Notes: generated from the sequence alone by a model not told the origin. 64,000 nt of DNA from Calothrix sp. PCC 6303 (GCF_000317435.1 NC_019751.1:3410001-3474000); one strand, 5' to 3'. Counted from the stretch's first letter, positions 25,281 through 34,358 are shown. Numbers and translations: made by a program.

Positions 25281-26147
25281 TTAGCCTAATTCCTCACCCC
25301 GTGCTAAAAGTTCAATCAATTCTGTACGAGTCAGGTTATTATTTTGAGCTATTTTATCCAAATTTTCCCAAGCAGTATCGGTAAGTCGAATCGATCTCAA
25401 ACGCTTTGGTTCCGCATAATCCCGTTCAAACTTCCCGGAACTAGAACGCTTGCGTCGTGAGGATTTATCTTTAATTGCTGAATGCTTTTCCCCATCCGTT
25501 GCTTGCTGACAAGTAATCAAATTAACCAAGCAGTCAATCAACCTTCCTCGCTCCATTGGCAAAATTTCGCCAGCTTGAAGCATATACTCAACCATAAGAA
25601 AATGGATCAAAGTCCCTAAAAATATCCTGGTTGTTGCTTCCGGATCTGTTAGTTGCAATTCTGGACGCGATCGCAGATACTGACTAACGACTTGAACAAA
25701 CTGTTTATCTCGATTGCGTACCATATGCTGTGCTAACGTCGGAAACCTTCCCGATTCAGCAATCATTAAGCGCATTAAATCTAATAATTCTGGCTTATCA
25801 CTAACACTCTTCTCCTTGTGATTTAAAAAATTATGTGCCAAATTCGCCAAAACTTCCCGAGGTTCCCCCGCAAATACTTCTGAATTTTCTGGATTCAGCA
25901 CATCCTCACAAGTTGCCACTAACCGCTCAATTAAAGCAATAAATAACGTTTCTTTATCTTGAAAATAGCTATAAACAGTTGCCTTTGATACACCTGCTGC
26001 TGCTGTGACTCTATCCATACTGGTTGCAGCAAAACCATGGGTCAAAAATTCCTCCATCGCTCCTTGTAGGATAGCGTCAATTTTATTTTGCGATGCCTGT
26101 GGTGGAGGAAGTCGCCGCGTATCTAGTTTCTTTAGTTGTTTTGCCAT
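25281..26147 (-). CDS. TetR/AcrR family repressor with C-terminal ribbon-helix-helix-like segment
   Basis: A 288-residue protein. Residues about 20-67 form the TetR helix-turn-helix (AILQGAMEEFLTHGFAATSM ... GVSKATVYSYFQDKE). The ligand-binding domain follows to about residue 210. A basic linker (KDKSSRRKRSSSGKFERD) leads to IRLTDTAWENLDKIAQNNNL, TRTELIELLARGEE, which resembles a CopG/Arc-type ribbon-helix-helix; this is unusual for TetR proteins. It is transcribed divergently from devBCA, with an inverted repeat between, so it probably represses the exporter and itself. The inducer is unknown. Confidence 0.88.
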   Translation of the reverse strand: MAKQLKKLDTRRLPPPQASQNKIDAILQGAMEEFLTHGFAATSMDRVTAAAGVSKATVYSYFQDKETLFIALIERLVATCEDVLNPENSEVFAGEPREVLANLAHNFLNHKEKSVSDKPELLDLMRLMIAESGRFPTLAQHMVRNRDKQFVQVVSQYLRSRPELQLTDPEATTRIFLGTLIHFLMVEYMLQAGEILPMERGRLIDCLVNLITCQQATDGEKHSAIKDKSSRRKRSSSGKFERDYAEPKRLRSIRLTDTAWENLDKIAQNNNLTRTELIELLARGEELG

Positions 26148-26198
26148 AGTTACAATTTATTCCTCTTCTCTGTGCTGCATAAATTTTCAATATACACC

Positions 26199-26243
26199 TT
26201 GACAAAATTTACTGTACTGTTTAGTTTAGTAGAATAACTAAAC
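26199..26243. promoter_or_regulatory. devB promoter region with candidate TetR operator
   Basis: TTGACA at 26199-26204 is a good -35 box for the devB direction; 17 bases later TTAGTT could be a weak -10. The inverted repeat GTTTAGTT-N9-AACTAAAC (26219-26243) overlaps that -10 region and is a plausible operator for the divergent TetR regulator. Confidence 0.55.
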
Positions 26244-26288
26244 GATTGAGTTTACTTATCTCGTAGTTTAGCCTACAAAGAGGGGAAA

Positions 26289-27701
26289 ATGTTAAAAAAT
26301 ACATCTGTAAATCCTTCTATCTTGTCTAATATCAAGCCTAGACGCTTCGTCATACTTGGTGCTGCTGCAAGTTTCGGGTTGGGAGGATTGCTGTTGTCTC
26401 AAGTTATCAACAGCCAAGTATTACAACCAGTCAAGGAAAAGGAGCAAGTAGTTCTTCCAGAAATTAAAACTGTGACAGCACTAGGTAAACTGGAACCTAA
26501 AGGAGAAGTAATTAAACTTTCTGCACCAGCATCTCAAGGAACTCAGCGGGTAGAAAAACTATTAGTCTCTGAGGGTGATGAGGTAAAAGCAGGACAGATA
26601 GTTGCAATCTTGGATAGTCGGGACAAACTCCAAGCAGGGTATGAAAAAGCCCAAGAAGCAGTCAAAGTTTCCCAAGCAAATTTAGCCAAAGTGCAAGCAG
26701 GAGCGAAAACTGGGGAAATTGACGCGCAAAAAGGCGAAATTGGTCGGATTCAAGCGCAATCTTTGGGTGAAGAAAGAGCGCAACGGGAAACTCTAGGAAG
26801 GTTAGAAGCACAATGGGAGGGAGATAAATCTGCACAGAAAGCTACTTTAGCAAGGTTGGAAGCACAATTAGAAGGAGATAAAAAAGCTCAAGCTGCAACA
26901 ATTAAAAGGTTAGAAGCAGAATTAAATAACGCACAAGTGGAATTACGACGGTATAATCAGCTATACAAAGCAGGTGCGATCGCGCAATCTCAATATGACA
27001 CAAAACGCTTAAGTGTAGATACATTAATTCAACAATTGAATGAAGCGAAAGCAGTATTAGCTAGAACCGAAAGCACTGCTAGCAAACAAATAAGTGAAGC
27101 TCAAGCTAATTTACAGAGAATTACAGCTACAGGAAGTAAGCAAATAACTGAAGCTCAAGCTGTGTTAGCACGGATTGAAGCAACCAGTGGTAAGCAAGTA
27201 AGTTCAGCACAAGGAACCCTCAGTCAAATTACTGAAGTACGTCCAGTGGATATTGCCGCAGTAACAGCCGAATTAAAGCAAGCAGTAGCAGCAGAGAAGG
27301 AAGCGAAAGCGAATTTTGAGCAAGCTTTTGTGAAAGCACCAAAGGATAGTGTCGTTTTCAAAGTTCATACTCGTCCTGGGGAAACTGTTTCTAATGATGG
27401 CATTATTGAACTTGGGCAAGTTAAGCAAATGATTGTAACTGCCGAAGTTTATCAAACTAATATTAGTAAAATTAAAGAAGGTCAAAAAGTCCGGATAGTT
27501 AGTAATTCCTTACCGAATGAATTACAGGGAAAAGTTGATTTAATTGGTTGGCAAATTCAACGTCAAAATGTGATTAACGCCGACCCTAGTGATAATATTG
27601 ATTCCAGAGTTGTAGAAGTTCGTGTGCAGTTGGATGAGGAATCGAGTCAAAAAGCTGCTAAGTTTACGAATTTACAAGTCAAAGCAATTTTTGAACTATA
27701 A
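26289..27701 (+). CDS. devB: DevB-type ABC exporter membrane fusion protein
   Basis: A 470-residue HlyD/DevB-family adaptor. It has one N-terminal membrane segment (FVILGAAASFGLGGLLLSQV), the DevB signature TVTALGKLEPKGEVIKLSAP, a lipoyl half-motif (VEKLLVSEGDEVKAGQIVAI), a very long coiled coil with Ala/Glu/Gln-rich repeats (about 130-330), and a beta-barrel (APKDSVVFKVHTRPGETVSN). It links the DevC/DevA ATPase to an outer-membrane TolC-like channel. Start: GAGGGG before ATG 26289. In Anabaena, DevBCA exports heterocyst glycolipids; paralogues export other substrates, and the TetR control here suggests such a paralogue. Confidence 0.9.
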   Translation: MLKNTSVNPSILSNIKPRRFVILGAAASFGLGGLLLSQVINSQVLQPVKEKEQVVLPEIKTVTALGKLEPKGEVIKLSAPASQGTQRVEKLLVSEGDEVKAGQIVAILDSRDKLQAGYEKAQEAVKVSQANLAKVQAGAKTGEIDAQKGEIGRIQAQSLGEERAQRETLGRLEAQWEGDKSAQKATLARLEAQLEGDKKAQAATIKRLEAELNNAQVELRRYNQLYKAGAIAQSQYDTKRLSVDTLIQQLNEAKAVLARTESTASKQISEAQANLQRITATGSKQITEAQAVLARIEATSGKQVSSAQGTLSQITEVRPVDIAAVTAELKQAVAAEKEAKANFEQAFVKAPKDSVVFKVHTRPGETVSNDGIIELGQVKQMIVTAEVYQTNISKIKEGQKVRIVSNSLPNELQGKVDLIGWQIQRQNVINADPSDNIDSRVVEVRVQLDEESSQKAAKFTNLQVKAIFEL

Positions 27702-27735
27702 ATATAGATATTTCCTCATGTTTACATCAATCATT

Positions 27736-27758
27736 GTAGGGTGTGTATAGCACCCTAC
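27736..27758. repeat. Hairpin GTAGGGTG...CACCCTAC between devB and devC
   Basis: Perfect 8-bp arms with a 7-base loop (TGTATAG). No U-run follows, so it is a weak terminator or attenuator candidate, or a small repeat. Confidence 0.5.
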
Positions 27759-27965
27759 GTGTATTTCAGAAATCAAATGTGAGTCCTATAACAATGTTGC
27801 GCTTAATTCCATTCCACTACATCCAAACTACTTTTAACTAGTACAGCACGGCGGAAATCAACCTACCATCGTAACCAGACAAAAAGCTTGTTTTATGGGT
27901 TTTATTCCTCCTGCCTTCTTGTACTAGAGACTTACAAATAATATCTCGAAAAATCCAAAATCATT

Positions 27966-29141
27966 ATGCTAGGATTCATCCAACAATTTCAACGTCGTAC
28001 TCCCTTAGGTTTACTACAGCTAAAACGTCATAAAGGACGCTTTATTGTCGCACTTGCCGGGACTGCCTTTGCTGATATTCTCATGTTTATGCAATTAGGT
28101 TTTCAAAGTGCATTATTTGACAGCAATACTCGCCTAAATCGAAATATAATAGCCGATATCGTTCTAATTAGTCCCCAAGCAAAAAATACCCAAAATATCT
28201 CCACATTTCCCCGAAGCAGATTATTTGATGCGTCTGATGTACCTGGAGTCAAAGCAGCCGAACCAATGTACATCGGAATGGTATCGTGGAGGAATCCCCA
28301 AACCAGAAAAAAAGTTCAAGTACAAGCAATTGGATTTAACCCAGCAATTCCAGCTTTAAATATACCAGAAGCGAACGCTCAGTTAGATAAAATTCAATTA
28401 CCTGATAGCTTCCTATTTGATAGAAAAGCTAGGGGAGATTACAAAGAACTTTATGCTCAAGTCGAAGCTGGGAAAGAAATTTCAACAGAAATTGAGAAGC
28501 GAACTATCACCGTCAATGGTTTATTTAGTTTCGGTGCTTCCTTTGCTGCTGATGGTATTTTGCTTTCCAGTGAAGATAATTTTCTCCGCTTATTTCCCCG
28601 ACAAAAAGTCGGCAGTGTAAATGTTGGTTTAATTTATATTGAACCAGGTTCCGATCCAATTCAAGTAGCAACAGCACTTAAAGCACATCTGCAAAATGAC
28701 GTTAAAGTTATGACTCGTGCAGAGTTTGCTCAATTTGAAGAAGATGTACTAAAAAAAGAAAGTCCAATTGCTTTTATTTTTGGCTTTGGTGTGGCGATGG
28801 GATTTTTGATTGGTGTAATTATCGTTTATCAAATTCTCTCCACTGATGTAAATTCTCATCTGAAAGAATATGCAACATTTAAAGCAATGGGGTACGACAA
28901 TAATTATTTACTGGGGGTGATTTTTGAAGAAGCAATCATTATAGCCACAATTGGTTTTATCCCCGGATTTATTATCCCTTTAGGTCTTTATCAATTAGCG
29001 GCAAACGCGACAAATTTGCCGATATATATGTCACTGGCACGAGCAATATTTGTGTTTGCTTTAACTTTAATTATTTGTATATTCTCTGGTGCGATCGCAA
29101 CTCAAAAACTACAATCTGCCGACCCTGCTGACATGTTTTAA
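27966..29141 (+). CDS. devC: DevC-type ABC transporter permease
   Basis: A 391-residue FtsX/MacB-type permease. The first membrane helix follows GLLQLKRHKGRFIVALAGTA, the hallmark of DevC, then a periplasmic domain of about 200 residues and three C-terminal helices (IFGFGVAMGFLIGVIIVYQI, EAIIIATIGFIPGFIIPLGL, IFVFALTLIICIFSGAIATQ). It ends with the family-typical SADPADMF. It lies 264 bp after devB, a long gap for the operon that contains a hairpin, and 48 bp before devA. It forms the membrane half of the exporter. Confidence 0.92.
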   Translation: MLGFIQQFQRRTPLGLLQLKRHKGRFIVALAGTAFADILMFMQLGFQSALFDSNTRLNRNIIADIVLISPQAKNTQNISTFPRSRLFDASDVPGVKAAEPMYIGMVSWRNPQTRKKVQVQAIGFNPAIPALNIPEANAQLDKIQLPDSFLFDRKARGDYKELYAQVEAGKEISTEIEKRTITVNGLFSFGASFAADGILLSSEDNFLRLFPRQKVGSVNVGLIYIEPGSDPIQVATALKAHLQNDVKVMTRAEFAQFEEDVLKKESPIAFIFGFGVAMGFLIGVIIVYQILSTDVNSHLKEYATFKAMGYDNNYLLGVIFEEAIIIATIGFIPGFIIPLGLYQLAANATNLPIYMSLARAIFVFALTLIICIFSGAIATQKLQSADPADMF

Positions 29142-29189
29142 TTTGGGATAATTTAACTATTTATTTACAAAAAAATAAAAGATATTATC

Positions 29190-29912
29190 ATGCTAAATAA
29201 TTCTAATTTTCAACCCATTATTTCTGTCAACAATCTCAATCACTACTTTGGAAAAGGTCAATTACGTAAACAAGTTTTGTTTGATATAACCTTAGAAATA
29301 AACGCTGGTGAAATCATCATTATGACTGGTCCTTCTGGTTCTGGCAAAACAACATTATTAACTTTGTCTGGTGGTTTACGTTCTGCCCAAGAAGGTAGTT
29401 TAAAAGTATTAGGAAAAGAACTTTGTGGTGCAAATGAGAAACAATTAACAGAAATAAGAAGAAATAACGGATATATCTTCCAAGCTCATAATTTACATGG
29501 TAGCTTAACAGCCTTACAAAATGTACGGATGGGTTTAGAACTTCATAAACACATTTCTCCAGCAGAAATGATTAGCCGTTCTCAAGAAATGTTGGAACTT
29601 GTAGGTTTAGGTAATCGGATTAATTATTACCCAGATGACTTATCAGGAGGACAAAAACAGCGAGTTGCCATTGCCCGTGCATTAGTTGGTAAACCGAAAA
29701 TTGTCCTTGCAGATGAACCGACTGCTGCACTTGATAAAAAATCTGGACGCGATGTGGTAGAGTTAATGCAAAAATTAGCAAAAGAACAAGGTTGCACAAT
29801 TTTATTAGTAACCCATGATAACCGGATTTTAGATATTGCTGATAAGATTATCTATATGGAAGACGGTTATTTGAAAAATGATTCTGCTGTGAATGCAGTA
29901 GTTAGCTCTTAG
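29190..29912 (+). CDS. devA: DevA-type ABC transporter ATP-binding protein
   Basis: A 240-residue ATPase of the MacB/LolD/DevA type: NLNHYFGKGQLRKQVLFDIT, Walker A GPSGSGKTT near residue 46, Q-loop YIFQAHNLHG, signature LSGGQKQRVAIARAL, Walker B IVLADEPTAALD and the switch His in LLVTHDNRI. It powers export through DevC and DevB. All catalytic motifs are intact. It is the last gene of the devBCA set; downstream is an element remnant. Confidence 0.93.
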   Translation: MLNNSNFQPIISVNNLNHYFGKGQLRKQVLFDITLEINAGEIIIMTGPSGSGKTTLLTLSGGLRSAQEGSLKVLGKELCGANEKQLTEIRRNNGYIFQAHNLHGSLTALQNVRMGLELHKHISPAEMISRSQEMLELVGLGNRINYYPDDLSGGQKQRVAIARALVGKPKIVLADEPTAALDKKSGRDVVELMQKLAKEQGCTILLVTHDNRILDIADKIIYMEDGYLKNDSAVNAVVSS

Positions 29913-30523
29913 GAAGTGCCGCACAACTTAAAGACGGTTGCACTTGGACAGAAGATTTACCTGCAACTAACTGAATTTTTCCTTGAGCATTACGATATCA
30001 AGAAGCAAGTTTCTGGTGCGGATTGTCAAGAAGTAGGAACATTACCTGTAACTTCTCCAGATTTGCGATATACGGAAATATTATCAATAGGGTGTGGCTC
30101 TTGTCATGATACGATTTTTATTCTGATATAAAACCTAAAGTCCATATGGTATCAGAGTTCTAACTTCTAGAGATTCCAAAAGGAGGTTCGCTCAAAGTTA
30201 AAAAACAGAATCACATCTTTTTTGTAGCGTTATACTACACTCTGAAATCGTTTCGTAAGTATCCCAGAAGTGCTGAAAAGAAACTACCGCTACTCTCATT
30301 TGATGGCAAATCTTCCCACTATTGCAGAAAGCTCAAGTCATATAAAGCACTCACTGGTGCTATCCTGCAAAGCCTAACCATAAAATATAGTATTCTTCAA
30401 AAGGGCTGATGGTTTTATTCTACTAAAGGTCTTTATACAAATTTCTTAAAATTGCCTGGATTTGGGCATTTTTTCAAATATACTAAGGAAAAGATATAGA
30501 TTATTTTCAAGTACCATTTAATA
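29913..30523. other. 611-bp region downstream of devA, holding a decayed element
   Basis: An open frame of 71 codons beginning at a GTG (29916) runs into the element at 30090 and is probably not a gene in its present form. From 30090 to about 30250 the sequence matches the 293-bp element at 58445-58737. The remainder is AT-rich leader of the response regulator gene. Confidence 0.5.
30090..30250. mobile_element. Degenerate relative of the GGGTGyGGCTCTTCTCA element
   Basis: Starts GGGTGTGGCTCTTGTCATGA and follows the right-hand arm of the element at 58445-58737 (read on the minus strand) for about 160 bases, with blocks such as AATCACATCTTTTTTGTA identical. The opposite end was not found, so it is a half-element or a longer related insertion. 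Confidence 0.7.
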
Positions 30524-31987
30524 ATGAGAATTCTTCTTGTAGATGATGATGAATCATTCTCTCAACTGCTAAAAGCAAAATTAGTTGACCAATATTACAT
30601 TATAGATATTGCCAAAGATGCCTTAGAAGCTCGTGATTTTCTCAAGATTAGTGGCTATGATTTGATAGTATTAGATGTGATACTGCCTAAGATAGATGGC
30701 ATTAGCTTTTGTCGGCAATTGCGTGCTGAAGGTTTGCAAATTCCTATATTACTTCTAACTGTAAGAAGTTTAAGTGATGATAAGGTTATTGGTTTAGATG
30801 CAGGTGCAGACGACTACGTTGTCAAATCCGAACCGTTAGCAGAATTATCTGCACGCATTCGGGCGCTCTTGCGTCGTAAGGTTGTAAAAGTATCTCCGAT
30901 TTTACTTTGGGGAAATCTACAGCTTAATTCCAATCACTGTGAAGTTAAGTATGGAGATACTCTCCTGAATTTAACTTTCAAGGAATATGCTTTGCTGGAA
31001 TTATTCATGCAGAATCAACAAGCAATTCATAGTCAAAGTGTTATTCTTAATCAGCTATGGTCTTTAGATGATAAAGCCGCAAGTAGTGATACAGTGAGAA
31101 CTTTAGTTAAGAGGTTAAGAAATAAACTTAAGGCTGCTGGTGCGGAAAATATAATTGAGACATTATATGGAATGGGTTATCGTCTGAATCCAGAATTACA
31201 AGAAGTGCAAATTACTAGTGGGGAAGATCATGTTATTAATGAACAATCAACCTCCAATGTTGTATTGGAAGATAGCCAATCAGTAATTATTGCTCAAATC
31301 CAAGCATTGATTCAAGCAATGCAAGAATTCAAAAATGGGTCTTTGTCAAACAAATCTCGAATTTCTGCGAAACAGAAAGCTCACAAATTAATTGGTTCTC
31401 TATCAATTATTAATTTTCCTAAAGCGACTAAAATCGCTCGGAAAATTGAAAGTATTCTTGAAGATAAGAAAACTTTAAAATCAGAGCAAATTAATTTACT
31501 CATAAATCAAGCAAAATTCTTGCGATCGCTAGTTCAAAATAATGCCACCCGTAGCTTAAGCAGCAGAACAAATCAGACTGCAATAGTTGATCAATCTAAA
31601 GCTGCGAAAGCAAAAATCATGATTTTGGATGATGATAAGTTAATTTTACAACTACTACAAGAACTTTTGGAACCTTGGGGTTTTAAAGTTTTCACCCTTG
31701 CTAATCCCCAGTTTTTTTGGGAACAAGTAGAAAAAATTAATCCTGATTTGTTGATTCTTGATATTCAAATACCTAATTTTGATGGAATTGAGTTATGTCA
31801 AATATTGCGTCACCATAATCAATGGAATTACTTACCGATTTTATTTTTGACTGGAAATATTGATACTAAGGTAATTCAAAAGGTATTTGATGCAGGTGCA
31901 GATGATTATATCAATAAACCTGTAGTTGGAGCAGAATTAATTAAGCGTATTTGTAACTCCCTAGAACAAAGGGATTTGGCACTATAA
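30524..31987 (+). CDS. Hybrid response regulator: REC - winged helix - HPt - REC
   Basis: A 487-residue protein with four modules. REC1 (1-118) has phosphoacceptor D51 in LIVLDVILPKIDG. An OmpR-type winged helix (about 125-222) shows LTFKEYALLELFMQN and DTVRTLVKRLRNKLK. An HPt-like domain (about 253-337) has SAKQKAHKLIGSLSIINF with candidate His 287. REC2 (363-487) has D413 in LLILDIQIPNFDG and NKP near the end. No kinase is encoded next to it. The layout allows phosphate to move between receivers through the internal HPt before DNA binding (inference). Orphan regulator; target genes unknown. Confidence 0.88.
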   Translation: MRILLVDDDESFSQLLKAKLVDQYYIIDIAKDALEARDFLKISGYDLIVLDVILPKIDGISFCRQLRAEGLQIPILLLTVRSLSDDKVIGLDAGADDYVVKSEPLAELSARIRALLRRKVVKVSPILLWGNLQLNSNHCEVKYGDTLLNLTFKEYALLELFMQNQQAIHSQSVILNQLWSLDDKAASSDTVRTLVKRLRNKLKAAGAENIIETLYGMGYRLNPELQEVQITSGEDHVINEQSTSNVVLEDSQSVIIAQIQALIQAMQEFKNGSLSNKSRISAKQKAHKLIGSLSIINFPKATKIARKIESILEDKKTLKSEQINLLINQAKFLRSLVQNNATRSLSSRTNQTAIVDQSKAAKAKIMILDDDKLILQLLQELLEPWGFKVFTLANPQFFWEQVEKINPDLLILDIQIPNFDGIELCQILRHHNQWNYLPILFLTGNIDTKVIQKVFDAGADDYINKPVVGAELIKRICNSLEQRDLAL

Positions 31988-32263
31988 AACCTGATTAGAC
32001 GTTAATAGTCTTCATTTTCAGCTATTCGTCTAAAAAAAACATCCAATTTCTGGCTTTTGTCGAAGCTGCTGTTAACAAAGACGTTTATAATGGATAGGCT
32101 TGGGAGGAGGGAGCTTAATTCCCCTATTTATCTGATGATTTTGATGATAGCGATCGCATCTGTGCTAGAAGCCCTAATATCTAGTTAGATTAGTCTGCTA
32201 TATTTAGGTTTAACCCAGTCTCCCCAAATATTCTTGTCTCCTATTGTAAGTTCCCAATTGAAA

Positions 32264-33670
32264 ATGTCCAAGATAGATAAAGTTAACTTTTCAACTCCTA
32301 GCGGTTTTCCCGAATTTCTCCCCAGTGAAAAACGTCTAGAATTATATTTACTTGATACAATTCGCAAAATCTACGAAAGTTATGGATTTACACCTATAGA
32401 AACCCCAGCAATCGAAAGATTAGAAGTTCTCCAAGCTAAGGGGAATCAAGGTGATAATATTATCTATGCAATTAGCCCGCTGTTACCGCCAAATCTCCAA
32501 GCACAGAAGGATAAAGCTGGTGAATCTAAGGATAGTTCTCTCGCTAAAGATTCTGAAGCACGGGCATTAAAATTTGATCAAACTGTACCTTTAGCTGCAT
32601 ATATTGCTAGAAATTTAAACAGTTTAAATTTTCCCTTTGCCCGATATCAAATGGATATGGTGTTTCGTGGTGAAAGGGCAAAAGATGGACGTTTTCGGCA
32701 ATTTCGTCAATGCGATATTGATGTAGTTGGTAGAAAAGAATTAAGCTTATTATATGATGCCCAAATGCCTGCGATTATCTCCCAGATTTTTGAGGCAATT
32801 AATATTGGTGATTTTGTAATTCGCATCAATAACCGTAAAATTCTCATTGGTTTTTTTGAATCGGTGGGAGTTGAAAGTAACAAAATTAAAGCTTGTATTG
32901 CTATAATTGACAATTTAGAAAAAATTGGCGAAGCGAAGGTTAAGCAAGAATTAGAGAAAGTTGGAATTTCCCTCGATAATTCTCAAAAAGTAATTGACTT
33001 TGTGAACATCAATGGTTCTGTTGATGAAATGTTAGATAAGTTGAAATATTTTATTCAACAAATACCCGAAGCTGAATTATTTAGCTTGGGAGTTAGCGAA
33101 TTAGAAACTGTAATTAATGGAGTTCGGAATTTAGGAGTTTCTGAAAATCGCTTCCGCATAGATTTATCAATTGCTCGCGGACTTGACTATTATACGGGAA
33201 CAGTTTACGAAACCACATTAATTGGTCACGAAGCATTGGGAAGCATCTGTTCTGGTGGTAGGTATGAGGAATTAGTTGGGACGTTTTTGGGTGAAAAAAT
33301 GCCCGGTGTTGGTATTTCTATTGGATTAACTCGATTAATTAGTAGATTATTAAAAGCTGGAATTCTCAATCCCTTACCTCCAACTCCAGCACAGGTGATG
33401 GTGATGAATATGCAATCTGATTTGATGTCGGTATATTTGAGTGTTTCTCAACAACTCAGAAAAGCTGGAATTAATGTAATTACAAATTTTGAGCAGCGTC
33501 AATTAGGGAAACAATTTCAGTTAGCAGAAAAGCAGGGAATTCAACTCTGCGTAATTATTGGTTCTGAAGAAGCAGCAGCAAATAAATCTATGCTCAAAGA
33601 TTTAAGAACTAGAGAGCAAGTAGAAGTTTTAATTGATGATTTAGCAGGGGAAATCCAAAGTAGATTATAG
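32264..33670 (+). CDS. hisS: Histidyl-tRNA synthetase
   Basis: Class II synthetase of 468 residues from ATG 32264; the frame is open further upstream, but homologues begin near KVNFSTPSGFPEFLP. It shows motif 2 (FRGERAKDGRFRQFRQCDID), the histidine signature GLDYYTGTVYE, and motif 3 (GVGISIGLTRLI). A C-terminal anticodon-binding domain ends the protein (VMVMNMQ ... GIQLCVIIGSEEA). Motif 2 is preceded by ALKFDQTVPLAAYIARN rather than the LRPEGT form of the common bacterial enzyme, so it belongs to the other HisRS branch. It charges tRNA-His. A fragment of a second copy lies at 51736-51873. Confidence 0.93.
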   Translation: MSKIDKVNFSTPSGFPEFLPSEKRLELYLLDTIRKIYESYGFTPIETPAIERLEVLQAKGNQGDNIIYAISPLLPPNLQAQKDKAGESKDSSLAKDSEARALKFDQTVPLAAYIARNLNSLNFPFARYQMDMVFRGERAKDGRFRQFRQCDIDVVGRKELSLLYDAQMPAIISQIFEAINIGDFVIRINNRKILIGFFESVGVESNKIKACIAIIDNLEKIGEAKVKQELEKVGISLDNSQKVIDFVNINGSVDEMLDKLKYFIQQIPEAELFSLGVSELETVINGVRNLGVSENRFRIDLSIARGLDYYTGTVYETTLIGHEALGSICSGGRYEELVGTFLGEKMPGVGISIGLTRLISRLLKAGILNPLPPTPAQVMVMNMQSDLMSVYLSVSQQLRKAGINVITNFEQRQLGKQFQLAEKQGIQLCVIIGSEEAAANKSMLKDLRTREQVEVLIDDLAGEIQSRL

Positions 33671-33704
33671 CCCGATAGGGTTCAGTTAAGGGAAAATTAC
33701 AAAA

Positions 33705-33815
33705 CTAGTAGTCTGTCAAATTTATTTTCACGGTTATGTACAGATCCAAAATCTTGTAGAGACGTAGCAGTGCTACGTCTCTACAACCGTCATTTTTATC
33801 TTGGCAAACTACTAG
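33705..33815. mobile_element. MITE-like element, CTAGTAGTCTGTCAA family (copy 2)
   Basis: 111 bp with CTAGTAGTCTGTCAA at the left and TTGGCAAACTACTAG at the right, around the core palindrome 33756-33784 (GTAGAGACGTAGCAGTGC...). It aligns in reverse with 8312-8426. Confidence 0.7.
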
Positions 33816-33893
33816 GATGCTCCCTATTCCTACCATTTTTCTTTAACTGAAGCGTGTTCATGTATCTGTTAATATAAGTAAATATGAACTATT

Positions 33894-34358
33894 TTAATTA
33901 TTATCAGTAATTGGTTTATTAACCTCTCGACATTTTACTTCTGCTGCTTGATAAGCCTCTAAATAGTTTTTACCACCTAGCATAATATCCCCATAATAAT
34001 CGTATGGTGCATCTCCGTATACAGGTAAAGGATCATCTTCGGGGTAATCTTCTTTCGATTCATCGACAATTTCTTTGAGTTCACTTACAGATATACTGTG
34101 TGCAGGGAAATAAGACAAATCTTCAGGTTTACGATTAAAGTGTGGAAAAGTCGGATCGATTATCTGATCTTCTACCTCAATCCATGCATGTTCAATTGGA
34201 CGAAATGGTTGCCCTGAAAATACTAAAAAGCCTTGTACATAGGTTGCATTATCAGTGATCAATGCTGCTTTATAGGCACCATCAAATGGTTTTTTAGCTT
34301 TACTTTTAGTCGTTTTAGCTATTTCTTGAGAAAGTTCTGCATTTAATTGCTTATTCAT
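33894..34358 (-). CDS. Hypothetical protein, 154 aa
   Basis: Not assigned to a named family. A lysine-rich N-terminus is followed by AALITDNATYVQGFLVFSGQ and EHAWIEVEDQIIDPTFPHFN. A His/Trp segment followed by a D-P-T segment is reminiscent of small transglutaminase-like or papain-like folds, but no catalytic Cys is obvious, so I infer nothing about activity. An acidic loop (DESKEDYPEDDPLPVYGD) and a Tyr-rich segment follow. Soluble, monocistronic, downstream of and convergent with hisS. Confidence 0.6.
   Translation of the reverse strand: MNKQLNAELSQEIAKTTKSKAKKPFDGAYKAALITDNATYVQGFLVFSGQPFRPIEHAWIEVEDQIIDPTFPHFNRKPEDLSYFPAHSISVSELKEIVDESKEDYPEDDPLPVYGDAPYDYYGDIMLGGKNYLEAYQAAEVKCREVNKPITDNN

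Noticed and set aside
26289-29912. Assigning devBCA to heterocyst glycolipid export
   Set aside because: Filamentous cyanobacteria have several devBCA paralogues; the divergent TetR gene and lack of hgl genes nearby do not support that specific role.
29916-30131. 71-codon frame after devA
   Set aside because: Its end lies in an element remnant, it has no clear ribosome-binding site and matches no family I know.
31995-32032. Hairpin TTAGACG...CGTCTAA after the response regulator gene
   Set aside because: It is followed by A residues, not T, on the transcribed strand, so it is not an intrinsic terminator.
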